Assembly (NCBI GenBank): GCA_023489135.1
Contig: JAMDCE010000058.1
Coordinates: 1 to 6,179, forward strand
Source of the DNA: Chloroflexota bacterium
GTDB taxonomy: Bacteria; Chloroflexota; Chloroflexia; JAMDCE01
Direction: 5' to 3'
Length of the DNA stretch: 6,179 nt
Shown: one piece after another, positions 1 to 6,179 of the stretch
Position numbering within the stretch: position 1 is the first letter of the stretch
How the letters are laid out: each line of letters opens with the position of its first letter
The notes under the pieces: model-generated
What the model saw: only the letters and a program-made list of their open reading frames with translations
Database searches by the model: none
What the model was told of the DNA's origin: nothing
Position numbers and translations under genes: made by a program

Positions 1-23
1 ATTCACGGCATTACTTCCTCCGC
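1..23. repeat. Exact 23-bp copy of an ftsZ segment at the window edge
   Basis: Positions 1-23 are identical, in the same orientation, to 1365-1387 inside ftsZ, where the minus strand encodes the GTP-binding text GGSNAVN. Identity decays at once beyond base 23 (26 of 27 if one mismatch is allowed). A match this long is not expected by chance in 6 kb. It sits exactly at the window end, which suggests a contig-end overlap or a chimeric join rather than a gene duplicate. Confidence 0.8.
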
Positions 24-331
24 TGCCGAGATGGTTAGAAAACCGGCGAAAAGTCGGGAAGAAACTGTCGCTCTGGTCGAGCCAGTCTAACAAAACGTCT
101 GGGAAAATGATGGGGATAGAAACCCGCAGCGAAGGCATAGAGCGGGATCCGGCCAGCCAGAGCGCCGGCAATCTCTGGAACCAGTTCTAGCTTTCACCGC
201 TGACAGAGTGATCGCTGTAGAGGCCCACGGACACCTCGTGTTTATGGACGAGGCCGGTCGACGATTAGCCTACCAGGAGCCATCTCGAGGACTGCAGGGC
301 GGACGAGTTTGGCGGAGACGCACAGACCAAA
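1..331. other. Region beyond the ftsZ terminator with no supported gene
   Basis: No gene could be recognised. Several frames stay open without a convincing product: plus strand 91-369 (contains LVFMDEAGRRLAYQEPSRGL, stop within the ftsZ-terminator spacer, no clear ribosome site); plus strand from the edge to 189; and minus strand from an ATG at 138 off the left edge, ending in GSGGSNAVN because of the copied ftsZ bases. On the minus strand GGAGGA stands before an ATG at 11-9 that meets a stop after one more codon, and before a GTG at 6-4 that could open a gene outside the window. That ribosome-site-like string is itself part of the ftsZ copy, so I give it little weight. No tRNA-like fold was seen. 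Confidence 0.5.
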
Positions 332-353
332 GGGGCGACGCGAACGTCGCCCC
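332..353 (-). terminator. Probable intrinsic terminator after ftsZ
   Basis: On the minus strand GGGGCGACG, the loop TTCG and CGTCGCCCC form a perfect nine-pair, GC-rich stem, 27 bases after the ftsZ stop codon. The following T-run is short (TTT, then GG), so termination may be partial. Nothing resembling a T-run follows on the plus strand, which argues for action on ftsZ transcripts. It marks the natural end of the cluster. Confidence 0.65.
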
Positions 354-380
354 ACAGACACGAAGCTGACGATGAATATT

Positions 381-1460
381 CTACCGCTGGCGGTAGCGCA
401 AGAACGGCGGGATATCCAAGTCGTCGGTGGATTCGGCTTTGGCCGAGTGAGGGATCTCTCTCATCCCCGGGACGCTTCGGAGAGACGAACGGCGCACGCT
501 GTCGAAACCGGTGGCGATGAGGGTCACCTTCACGTCATTGCCCATGCGATGATCGATCACCGCACCAAAGATTATGTTGGCGTCGGGGTCGGCGGCCTGT
601 TGAATGATCTCCGCTGCTTCGTAAACCTCCAGGATTCCCAGATCCTCGCCGCCAGTAACGTTGAAGAGCACTCCTTTGGCCCCTTCGATGGAGATCTCTA
701 ATAGGGGGCTCTCGATGGCCGACCGCGCCGCATCCACCGTCCGGTTCTCTCCGGTGCCATGTCCGATGGCCATCAATGCCGAACCGGCCTCAGCCATAAT
801 GCTCTTGACGTCGGCGAAGTCGAGATTGATCATGCCGTGAACGGTGATCAAGTCAGAGATGCCCTGGATTCCTTGCCGGAGAACGTCGTCGGCGATGCGA
901 AAGGCTTCCAGCATCGAGGTTTTCTTATCAGCGATCTGAAGCAGGCGATCGTTCGGTATGGTGATAAGGGTATCCACATTCTCCTTGAAGCGAGCGGTGC
1001 CTTCTTCGGCAACCTCACGTCTTCTGCTTCCCTCGAAGCTAAAGGGTTTGGTAACCACACCCACGGTCAGGGCTCCCACCTCCTTGGCAATCTGGGCAAT
1101 GACCGGTGAAGCGCCCGTGCCCGTGCCTCCGCCCATTCCTGCGGTGATGAAAACCATGTCCGCGCCTTTAAGCATGTCGAAGAGCTCGTCACTGCTTTCT
1201 TCGGCGGCTTTGGCGCCAATGGTGGGATTCCCGCCAGAACCCAAACCCCGGGTTATCTTGTCTCCTATTCGAATCCGGCTGGGTGCCTCCGAATAGAGAA
1301 GGGCCTGGGCATCGGTATTGACGGTGATGAAGTCTACGCCGCGAAGGTCCGCCTGAATCATTCGATTCACGGCATTACTTCCTCCGCCGCCCACTCCAAT
1401 GACTTTGATCTGGGCGAAATTCTCGACTTCTGGCAACTGTCCGGGTCGTGATGATGGCAT
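381..1460 (-). CDS. ftsZ: Cell division protein FtsZ (tubulin-like GTPase)
   Basis: FtsZ polymerises with GTP into the division ring at mid-cell. The 359-residue product, counted from the ATG at 1460, has a short N-terminus, then [17 protein letters not shown] (18-34), the NTDAQAL loop (48-54), the tubulin signature [13 protein letters not shown] (107-119), and the NLDFADV synergy loop (212-218) with the aspartates needed for GTP hydrolysis. The globular domain ends near VTLIATGFD (312-320). A linker of only about 25 residues leads to the conserved tail [12 protein letters not shown] (346-357), the peptide that binds FtsA and other partners. The short linker is at the low end for the family. 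The ORF remains open upstream to a TTG at 1529, which has its own GGAG eight bases away, so a 23-residue N-terminal extension is possible but less likely. ftsZ is the last gene before the hairpin at 332-353. Confidence 0.98.
   Translation of the reverse strand: MPSSRPGQLPEVENFAQIKVIGVGGGGSNAVNRMIQADLRGVDFITVNTDAQALLYSEAPSRIRIGDKITRGLGSGGNPTIGAKAAEESSDELFDMLKGADMVFITAGMGGGTGTGASPVIAQIAKEVGALTVGVVTKPFSFEGSRRREVAEEGTARFKENVDTLITIPNDRLLQIADKKTSMLEAFRIADDVLRQGIQGISDLITVHGMINLDFADVKSIMAEAGSALMAIGHGTGENRTVDAARSAIESPLLEISIEGAKGVLFNVTGGEDLGILEVYEAAEIIQQAADPDANIIFGAVIDHRMGNDVKVTLIATGFDSVRRSSLRSVPGMREIPHSAKAESTDDLDIPPFLRYRQR
1365..1387. repeat. ftsZ copy of the 23-bp repeat
   Basis: Partner of the repeat at 1-23. 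Here it is ordinary coding sequence covering about residues 25-32 of FtsZ, in the conserved glycine-rich nucleotide-binding loop. Confidence 0.8.
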
Positions 1461-1467
1461 CTCTAAT

Positions 1468-1473
1468 CTCCTT
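1468..1473 (-). promoter_or_regulatory. Ribosome binding site that fixes the ftsZ start
   Basis: AAGGAG on the minus strand, seven bases before the ATG at 1460. It supports a 359-residue FtsZ beginning [15 protein letters not shown] rather than the longer version from a TTG at 1529. Confidence 0.75.
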
Positions 1474-1562
1474 GATACGGGTCCAGCGAAACGAGGCCGG
1501 CCAACAGCGCCAAGTTCCGGGGATCCCAAAGGGTGGACTCCTTACACAACTTTAGGCTCAGG

Positions 1563-2810
1563 TTAAGGCAGGAATTCGCGCAACCAACCCTTGAAGCGGC
1601 CGTAAACAGCGCTAGCTTCCTGGCTGCTCCGTGCCGTTGTGCGAATGGGCCGGCCATGCCGCGCTCCCCAGTGCAATAAACCGACGCTGGTCGCGTAAGC
1701 CGGGTGGCCCAGCGTCTCAGCCATACCCGAAACCTTGCGAGGCGCGCCGATTCGCACCGGCATTTGCAGCACACTCCGGGCCGCCTCGGCTATTCCGGTT
1801 AGTTGGGCGCTTCCTCCCGTCAGGACCACGCCCGCCGGCAACATCCCGTCGTAGCCACTGCGCTTGATCTCTTCCAGCACGAGACTGAAAAGCTGATGCA
1901 TCCGCGCCTGAATGATTTCGCTGAGCAGCTGCTTGGAGACGGCCTGCTGGCTGCCGGTTTCAAACCCGTCGACCTCCACGAAGTCGTCGTCCTCCCTGCT
2001 CGCGGGCCCATATTCGGCCATCGCCTGCCCGTGCTCGATCTTGAGCCTCTCTCCCGCGTCAAAAGGAATACGGCATACCGTGGCGATGTCGTTGGTGAGA
2101 TGGTTCCCCGCCACCGGCAGGACAACGGTGTGCCAAATGCTGCCTTCGATGAAAATAGCTATATCGGTAGTGCCACCACCGATATCCACGAGGACCACGC
2201 CCAGGTCTTTCTCCGCATCGGTCAGGGCCGCCTCGCTGCTGGCCAATGGCTGGAGAACCAGCTCGTCAATTTCTGCGCCAACCTTCTGCACGCACTTGAT
2301 CAGATTATGGACTGAGGTCACCGCGCCAGTGACGATGTGGGTCTCCACTTCTAGGCGAAAGCCCGACATACCGATCGGGTCTCGCACTCCGTCCTGTCCG
2401 TCGACAATAAAGGCTCTCGGAATAACATGGATAATCTCTCGTTGAGCGGGAATAGCGATGGCTCGCGCCGCCTCCACGGCGCGCCCAACATCTTCCGGAG
2501 TAATATCTCGATCGGTCCGGGAGATCGCGATGACCCCGCGGCTGTTGAGGGAGGAAATGTGGCCACCGGCGATGCCCACGTAGGCTGACCCGATCTTGAA
2601 GCCAGAGAGCCTTTCCGCCCTTTCAACCGAGCTAGCGATGGCCCCCACCGCCTCCTCTATGTTGACTACCACTCCTTTACTGAGACCTTTGGAGGGAGCA
2701 ACGCCCACCCCCAGGACGCTCACATTATCGTCTTTGCCAACCTCGCCAACAAGAGTACAAATCTTTGTCGTACCCACGTCGATGGCGACAATGGTCCGAT
2801 CCCTAGACAA
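1563..2810 (-). CDS. ftsA: Cell division protein FtsA (actin-like membrane tether of FtsZ)
   Basis: FtsA is an actin-fold ATPase that binds the FtsZ tail, anchors the ring to the inner face of the membrane and recruits later division proteins. The 415-residue product shows phosphate-1 (AIDVGTTKICTLVGEV, about 9-24), the FtsA-specific 1C subdomain at roughly 85-165 (HVIPRAFIVDGQDGVRDPIG), phosphate-2 (VVLVDIGGGTTDIAIF, about 205-220) and the adenosine motif GVVLTGGSAQLTGI (327-340). The C-terminal AVYGRFKGWLREFLP (401-415) is an amphipathic membrane-targeting helix of the expected kind. The start is TTG at 2810, with AGGGAGG at 2823-2817 six bases upstream; no better start lies near the family N-terminus. 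Length is typical. It lies downstream of the extended -10 promoter and 102 bases ahead of ftsZ. The wording resembles Chloroflexota FtsA, from memory. Confidence 0.97.
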   Translation of the reverse strand: MSRDRTIVAIDVGTTKICTLVGEVGKDDNVSVLGVGVAPSKGLSKGVVVNIEEAVGAIASSVERAERLSGFKIGSAYVGIAGGHISSLNSRGVIAISRTDRDITPEDVGRAVEAARAIAIPAQREIIHVIPRAFIVDGQDGVRDPIGMSGFRLEVETHIVTGAVTSVHNLIKCVQKVGAEIDELVLQPLASSEAALTDAEKDLGVVLVDIGGGTTDIAIFIEGSIWHTVVLPVAGNHLTNDIATVCRIPFDAGERLKIEHGQAMAEYGPASREDDDFVEVDGFETGSQQAVSKQLLSEIIQARMHQLFSLVLEEIKRSGYDGMLPAGVVLTGGSAQLTGIAEAARSVLQMPVRIGAPRKVSGMAETLGHPAYATSVGLLHWGARHGRPIRTTARSSQEASAVYGRFKGWLREFLP

Positions 2811-2871
2811 AAGCTTCCTCCCTGCCCGTTACTACGTGGATGGTATGTGACGGCGAGAATAGGCAGCGCGA

Positions 2872-2900
2872 ATTATAACACAATACGATCCTAAACTGAA
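2872..2900 (-). promoter_or_regulatory. Extended -10 promoter for ftsA-ftsZ
   Basis: Read on the minus strand, 2880-2872 is TGTTATAAT, a perfect extended -10 element (TGn plus TATAAT). The hexamer 17 bases upstream (2900-2895, TTCAGT) matches the -35 consensus at only three of six positions, which extended -10 promoters tolerate. A better TTGACG at 2906-2901 is 23 bases away, too far for a normal spacer. Predicted transcription start is near 2865, giving a leader of about 55 bases before the ftsA TTG. The site lies in the only large gap inside the cluster (149 bases). It would allow ftsA and ftsZ to be expressed independently of the upstream mur/ddl/ftsQ message. Confidence 0.6.
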
Positions 2901-2959
2901 CGTCAATTCCTCTCATTTATGTAAGAACCATCCTCGCGGAGTGACAGCGCCAACTCTGA

Positions 2960-3757
2960 CTAGCGATAATACGGCTTTGTTACCGATCGAAGGTCAAGAT
3001 ACTTCCATTTGGCGGCGTTGCTGCCGCCACCCACAAAGGACCTGAAGATAGCGAACTTATCGTCCAATTTGTCAGAATCGCCGAAACAAATGGACTTGCC
3101 ATCGTTGACGAGAACGGTGATCCCTGTGAGGGGTGAATACTCCAGGCCGGTGACCGGCAAGCCCAACTCCCGCGGAACTCGCAAGAACAGTTTCTGGGCC
3201 GTGTCCAAAGCCTTGGGGTCAACCCGGTCGCCTGGATTCTGCGCTACGCCACTAGCGCTTCGCACCGTAATAAGATCTCCCGACGACGAGGCCTCGCCGA
3301 CCACCACGCCGTCGTCATCCACCAGATACCTCGTTTCCCCAACCTGCCAGATGACGCTGGGGACCCGCTCGTCAATCTTAACCACCACACGGTTCGGCCA
3401 CCTGTCCATTACCTGTACGCTTCTCACGTACGGCAGCGGGCGAATAATCTCCGCCGCTTTAGCCGTGTTCACGAAGAAGACGTTGCGACCCACCACACCG
3501 GTGATCTGCTCCATTTCCGCCGCCGTCAGTCCGATGCTGCCGTTAAGTTCGACGGCCTCCACGCGATACCCTGGCGCGGTGAACAACTGGTACATCAGCG
3601 CCACCAGGCCCATCAGGCCGAAGAAACTGAAAATACGGCCGCTCTTGAATCCGTCTTTAAGGGCCCGTGAGCTCCTCTTGGCCACAGCAGAGCCACTTGC
3701 GCCAGCCGATCTTCTCTTGGTTCCGGTGTCATATGGCGCCCGGGCGTTCTTGCCCAT
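2960..3757 (-). CDS. ftsQ: Cell division protein FtsQ (DivIB family), POTRA domain
   Basis: FtsQ/DivIB is a single-pass membrane protein that connects the cytoplasmic division ring with the periplasmic septal synthesis machinery. The 265-residue product has a basic cytoplasmic N-terminus rich in K and R (1-41), one membrane helix at about 42-61 (FSFFGLMGLVALMYQLF), then a POTRA domain at about 63-131 (YRVEAVELNGS to RWPNRVVVKIDERVPSVIW). The beta domain that follows contains YLVDDDGVV and ends in YLDLRSVTKPYYR, close to the usual FtsQ ending. I start at the ATG at 3757, which has GAGG at 3767-3764 with a 6-base spacer; a TTG at 3784 would add nine residues but has no convincing ribosome site. 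The gene follows ddl after 39 bases and precedes ftsA, its normal place in dcw clusters. FtsQ is poorly conserved, so the call rests on architecture and position as well as motifs. Confidence 0.93.
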   Translation of the reverse strand: MGKNARAPYDTGTKRRSAGASGSAVAKRSSRALKDGFKSGRIFSFFGLMGLVALMYQLFTAPGYRVEAVELNGSIGLTAAEMEQITGVVGRNVFFVNTAKAAEIIRPLPYVRSVQVMDRWPNRVVVKIDERVPSVIWQVGETRYLVDDDGVVVGEASSSGDLITVRSASGVAQNPGDRVDPKALDTAQKLFLRVPRELGLPVTGLEYSPLTGITVLVNDGKSICFGDSDKLDDKFAIFRSFVGGGSNAAKWKYLDLRSVTKPYYR

Positions 3758-3796
3758 CCAATGCCTCAAAATAACGGGAATCAAGAATCCAAGGGG

Positions 3797-4906
3797 CTAT
3801 CCACTGAGGCCGTTGTAGCGATGCTTGTCAGTGTGTCTCTGCAAGGCGAGGTCCAGCAACCGGTTGACCAATTCCTCGTAGCGAACACCACTGGCTTCCC
3901 AAAGTTTCGGATACATACTAATGGAGGTAAACCCTGGAATGGTGTTTATTTCATTCAGGTAGACCCTGCCATTCTCTTTTCCAAGAAAGAAATCTACCCG
4001 GGCCATCCCAACGCAATCTATAGCCTGGAAAGCCTCGATGGCCGTGCGCCGCACCTCTTCGGCCGTGCTCTCGGAGATAGGGGCGGGGATGATCAGTTCC
4101 GACTTGTTGTCGACATACTTGGCTTTATAATCGTAAAATTCGTTGCAAGGCACAATCTCCCCTACCACTGAGGCCTCCGGATCTTCATTACCCAGGACGC
4201 TGCACTCCAATTCTCGGCAATCGATGAACTTCTCCACCACAAGCTTCCGATCGTAAGGAACGGCCAAATCAAGAGCTGGTCCCAGCTCCTCGCGACTGCG
4301 GGCTTTGCTGATCCCCACGCTTGAACCGAGGTTGGCCGGCTTGACGAAACAGGGAAAGCCTATGTTTTCCTCAATCCGCTTCACCACCTGCAATCGATTC
4401 CGCTCCCATTCCAACCGTTTCACCACTATGTAATCGACGATGGGCAGACCTCTTTGGGCAAAGACGGCCTTCATCAGAACTTTGTCCATTCCTAGCGCCG
4501 AAGCCAGAACCCCCGCTCCGACGTAGGGAACGTCCGCGAGCTCCAGAAGACCCTGAATGGTGCCGTCCTCACCGTAAGGCCCGTGCAGGATCGGAAAGAT
4601 TACGTCAAGTCGCTGGGACAGTGATGCCGGGGTCACGCGCTCGGCGCGATCGATCCGCACCAAGCCGCGATGGGATGGGTCAGCCAGAATGGCCGCCGGA
4701 CTGCTGGCTTCTTCGGCCGCTTCCTGCAAAGCCTTCATCGGATCACCAGAGGCAAGCCAGCGCCCACCTCTGGTGATGCCAATGGGTACGACCTCATACC
4801 TGACTGGATCGATAACCTTCATTATTGACCGCGCCGAGTTCAGAGAGACCTCGTGCTCAGCCGAGCGCCCCCCAAAAATCACTCCTACCCGTATCCTCTC
4901 AGCCAC
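3797..4906 (-). CDS. ddl: D-alanine--D-alanine ligase
   Basis: Ddl is a cytoplasmic ATP-grasp ligase that joins two D-alanines to make the dipeptide used by MurF. The 369-residue product has the family landmarks: [12 protein letters not shown] near the N-terminus (E17 matches the active-site glutamate), [12 protein letters not shown] at 109-119, the ATP-grasp segment [14 protein letters not shown] at 187-200, and metal ligands D305, E319 and N321 within RVDFF and LNEINTIPG. The omega-loop reads AKYVDN with tyrosine at 264, the position where D-Ala-D-lactate ligases of intrinsically vancomycin-resistant bacteria carry phenylalanine. A D-Ala-D-Ala product is therefore expected (inference). The start is a GTG directly after the murB TAG, with GGGGGAG at 4919-4913 and a 6-base spacer, so translation is probably coupled to murB. 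Length suits the longer Ddl class of about 350-370 residues. Alternative product types such as VanA-like ligases are unlikely. Confidence 0.96.
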   Translation of the reverse strand: MAERIRVGVIFGGRSAEHEVSLNSARSIMKVIDPVRYEVVPIGITRGGRWLASGDPMKALQEAAEEASSPAAILADPSHRGLVRIDRAERVTPASLSQRLDVIFPILHGPYGEDGTIQGLLELADVPYVGAGVLASALGMDKVLMKAVFAQRGLPIVDYIVVKRLEWERNRLQVVKRIEENIGFPCFVKPANLGSSVGISKARSREELGPALDLAVPYDRKLVVEKFIDCRELECSVLGNEDPEASVVGEIVPCNEFYDYKAKYVDNKSELIIPAPISESTAEEVRRTAIEAFQAIDCVGMARVDFFLGKENGRVYLNEINTIPGFTSISMYPKLWEASGVRYEELVNRLLDLALQRHTDKHRYNGLSG

Positions 4907-5741
4907 CTACCACTCCCCCAGCAGCTCGATCTCGAGGTCCAGCTCGATCCCAAACTGGCTGAATACCTTCTTCTGCACCACGTCCACTAACTCGCGAATG
5001 TGTGAAGATGTTGCCTCGCCCAAGTTAACGACATAATTGGCGTGCTTCGGCGACACTTGCGCATCGCCGATGCGGTGGCCCTTCAGGCCAGCCTTCTCAA
5101 TCAGATAGCCAGCGACCTGGTGAGGAGGGTTCTTGAAGACGGAACCAGCGCTGGGCTCTGATGGCTGTCTTGCCTTTCGCTCTTCCACCAAGCGGGCCAT
5201 CCGCAACTGCAGCGTGTCACGATCGGTCCGGCTCACTCGCACATCGGCGCTCAGGATGACCTCTCCAGGGTCGCCTCCCAGAGTACGCCGGTCGCGCTTC
5301 CACCGGCTGGAGCGATAGCCAAATTGAAGATCACCTCCGTCCAGCTTCAGTGGACCAATCCCCGGCTTGTAAACGGTCACCTTATCCACTACTTGAGAGA
5401 GGCTGCCACCGTAGGCGCCTGCATTACCCACTATGGCGCCGCCCACGGTCCCGGGGATCCCTACTCCCCACTCCAGACCACCCCAACCTTCGGTCGCCAT
5501 CGAACGGATGAGATGAGAGAGAGAGACACCGGACTCTGCTCTCACAAGACTCCCGCCGGCTTCCTCTCTCTGGTCCAACGGCAACTCCACGGCTTCGAAC
5601 GACCTGGTCCGGTTCTGGATAACCAGTCCTCTGACTGAGATCGGCTGGGCCTCCGACCTTGAGGGTGGTGCGCCGGGACATGGGCTCATTTTCTAAGGCC
5701 GGCAACCCGGTCAATGATTGAATACCACGAGAAAGTGACAT
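4907..5741 (-). pseudogene. murB: UDP-N-acetylenolpyruvoylglucosamine reductase (MurB), disrupted by an internal deletion and frame change
   Basis: MurB is the FAD- and NADPH-dependent cytoplasmic enzyme that reduces enolpyruvyl-UDP-GlcNAc to UDP-MurNAc. The ATG at 5741 begins a normal N-terminus, with NEPMSRRTTLKVGGPADL in the first 34 residues. The next recognisable MurB text, VRGLVIQNR, follows at once but in another frame. The ~40 residues expected between them, including the FAD-binding GxGSNLL motif, are missing. From about 5635 to the stop at 4907 the second frame is intact: GLEWGVGIPGTVGGAIVGNA (FAD domain), FGYRSSRWK, PSAGSVFKNP with the catalytic serine, [10 protein letters not shown], and a C-terminal LDLEIELLG carrying the likely catalytic glutamate. 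The first frame runs on to a stop at 5424. A weak AGGGGAAG ribosome site lies at 5758-5751. As written it cannot make a working MurB. Because murB is normally essential, an assembly error is as likely as a true mutation. A 260-codon frame from the ATG at 5689 exists, but its first ~18 residues are out-of-frame translation. Confidence 0.85.
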
Positions 5742-5742
5742 C

Positions 5743-6179
5743 CTAAGATTCTTCCCCTAGCGCTTGCAGTACTTCGTCGCCCACCGTCCACACGTTGCCC
5801 GCACCGACCGTCATAAGAACGTCGCCGCATTGCAAACGTCGAAGCAGGTGTTCTTTAGCCTGATGTAATCCTCCGACGTAGCAGACGTCGGGATGAACGA
5901 TGGCCCGCGCCAAATCAGCGGAACCGATTCCTTGCCCTTGTGTCTCCCGCGCGGCATAGACATCGATAATGGCTATGTGGTCGGCGTCGCCGAAAGCCTG
6001 GGCGAAATCGTGGAGGAGGGCCTTGGTTCGACTGTAAGTATGGGGCTGAAAAGCGCACCAGATCGGGCGTCCTGGAAAGCGCTGCCGCGCTGCCGCCAGC
6101 GTGGCCCTGATCTCCGTGGGGTGGTGCCCATAGTCATCCACCACCGTGATTCCGCTGGCCGTCCCCTTGCTCTCGAATC
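5743..6179 (-). CDS. murC: UDP-N-acetylmuramate--L-alanine ligase (MurC), C-terminal part; 5' end lies beyond the window
   Basis: MurC is the cytoplasmic ATP-dependent ligase that adds L-alanine to UDP-N-acetylmuramic acid, the first peptide step of peptidoglycan precursor synthesis. Only about the last 145 of a usual ~450-480 residues are present. The reading frame is open to the right edge (FESKGTASGITVVDDYGHHP), so the GTG at 6144 is internal and not a start. VDDYGHHPTEI and FQPHTYSRT are hallmark motifs of the Mur ligase C-terminal domain; the motif near the end (VGAGNVW) also fits MurC. The TAG stop at 5745-5743 is followed after one base by the murB ATG, so the two genes are probably co-transcribed and translationally coupled. 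The central ATP-binding domain cannot be judged here. Family assignment is secure; no damage is visible in the part present. Confidence 0.95.
   Translation of the reverse strand, partial: FESKGTASGITVVDDYGHHPTEIRATLAAARQRFPGRPIWCAFQPHTYSRTKALLHDFAQAFGDADHIAIIDVYAARETQGQGIGSADLARAIVHPDVCYVGGLHQAKEHLLRRLQCGDVLMTVGAGNVWTVGDEVLQALGEES

Noticed and set aside
1..138. Partial second FtsZ running off the left edge on the minus strand
   Set aside because: Only the last eight or so codons resemble FtsZ and these are exactly the copied 23 bases; the codons before them do not match any FtsZ N-terminus I know.
381..396. Seven-base inverted repeat (CTACCGC, TG, GCGGTAG) across the ftsZ stop codon
   Set aside because: The two-base loop is too tight, no T-run follows, and the pattern is explained by the codons for YRQR and the stop. 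The hairpin at 332-353 is the better terminator.
2509..2520. Twelve-base match (CGATCGGTCCGG) between ftsA and murB near 5219-5230
   Set aside because: Both copies encode RTDR within unrelated contexts and the flanks do not match, so it is probably coincidence of codon use.
2901..2906. TTGACG as the -35 box of the ftsA promoter
   Set aside because: It is 23 bases from the -10 hexamer, beyond the usual 16-18, and no second -10 fits at the normal distance.
3758..3784. TTG at 3784 as the ftsQ start
   Set aside because: No good ribosome site precedes it, while the ATG at 3757 has GAGG at a suitable distance.
3009..3818. A 269-codon plus-strand frame opposite ftsQ
   Set aside because: It is antisense to a well-supported gene, low in recognisable motifs and rich in S, T, P and R as expected of a shadow frame.
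5424..5741. A 105-codon frame as a separate small protein
   Set aside because: Its first third is the MurB N-terminus and the rest is out-of-frame translation of murB, rich in arginine and serine.
1..6179. A previously undescribed system in the window
   Set aside because: All genes are standard dcw-cluster members in a known order, and no defence, mobile or unusual RNA element was found.

Overview
The window is part of a bacterial division and cell wall (dcw) cluster. All six recognisable genes lie on the minus strand and are read from right to left: murC (3' end only), murB (broken in this sequence), ddl, ftsQ, ftsA and ftsZ. The gene order and the protein wording point to Chloroflexota, perhaps a Dehalococcoidia/SAR202-like lineage. 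The main clues are FtsA stretches such as VIPRAFIVDGQDGVRDPIG and a short FtsZ with a [10 protein letters not shown] tail. This placement is inference from remembered family patterns, not from a search.

Layout from the right edge: murC enters at 6179 and stops at 5743. murB begins one base later at 5741 and ends at 4907. ddl (4906-3797) starts on the very next base after the murB stop. ftsQ (3757-2960) follows after a 39-bp gap. A 149-bp gap then holds a good extended -10 promoter (TGTTATAAT, 2880-2872) for ftsA (2810-1563). A 102-bp gap leads to ftsZ (1460-381). A GC-rich hairpin at 353-332 probably ends transcription. Positions 1-331 carry no gene I can support.

Together the genes join cell wall precursor synthesis to septum building. 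MurB and MurC act consecutively on UDP-MurNAc formation and L-alanine addition. Ddl supplies D-Ala-D-Ala. FtsZ forms the ring, FtsA tethers it to the membrane, and FtsQ links it to the periplasmic synthesis machinery. The tight murC-murB-ddl junctions suggest translational coupling, and the internal promoter would let ftsAZ be expressed separately.

Two anomalies matter more than the annotation. First, murB lacks about 40 codons, including the expected GxGSN FAD-binding segment, and changes frame at the same point (about 5633-5640). Second, the first 23 bases of the window are an exact copy of an internal ftsZ segment (1365-1387). Both could be assembly artefacts, so the sequence should be checked before any biology is built on them. 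I found no sign of a new system: no mobile element, CRISPR array, tRNA or rRNA.
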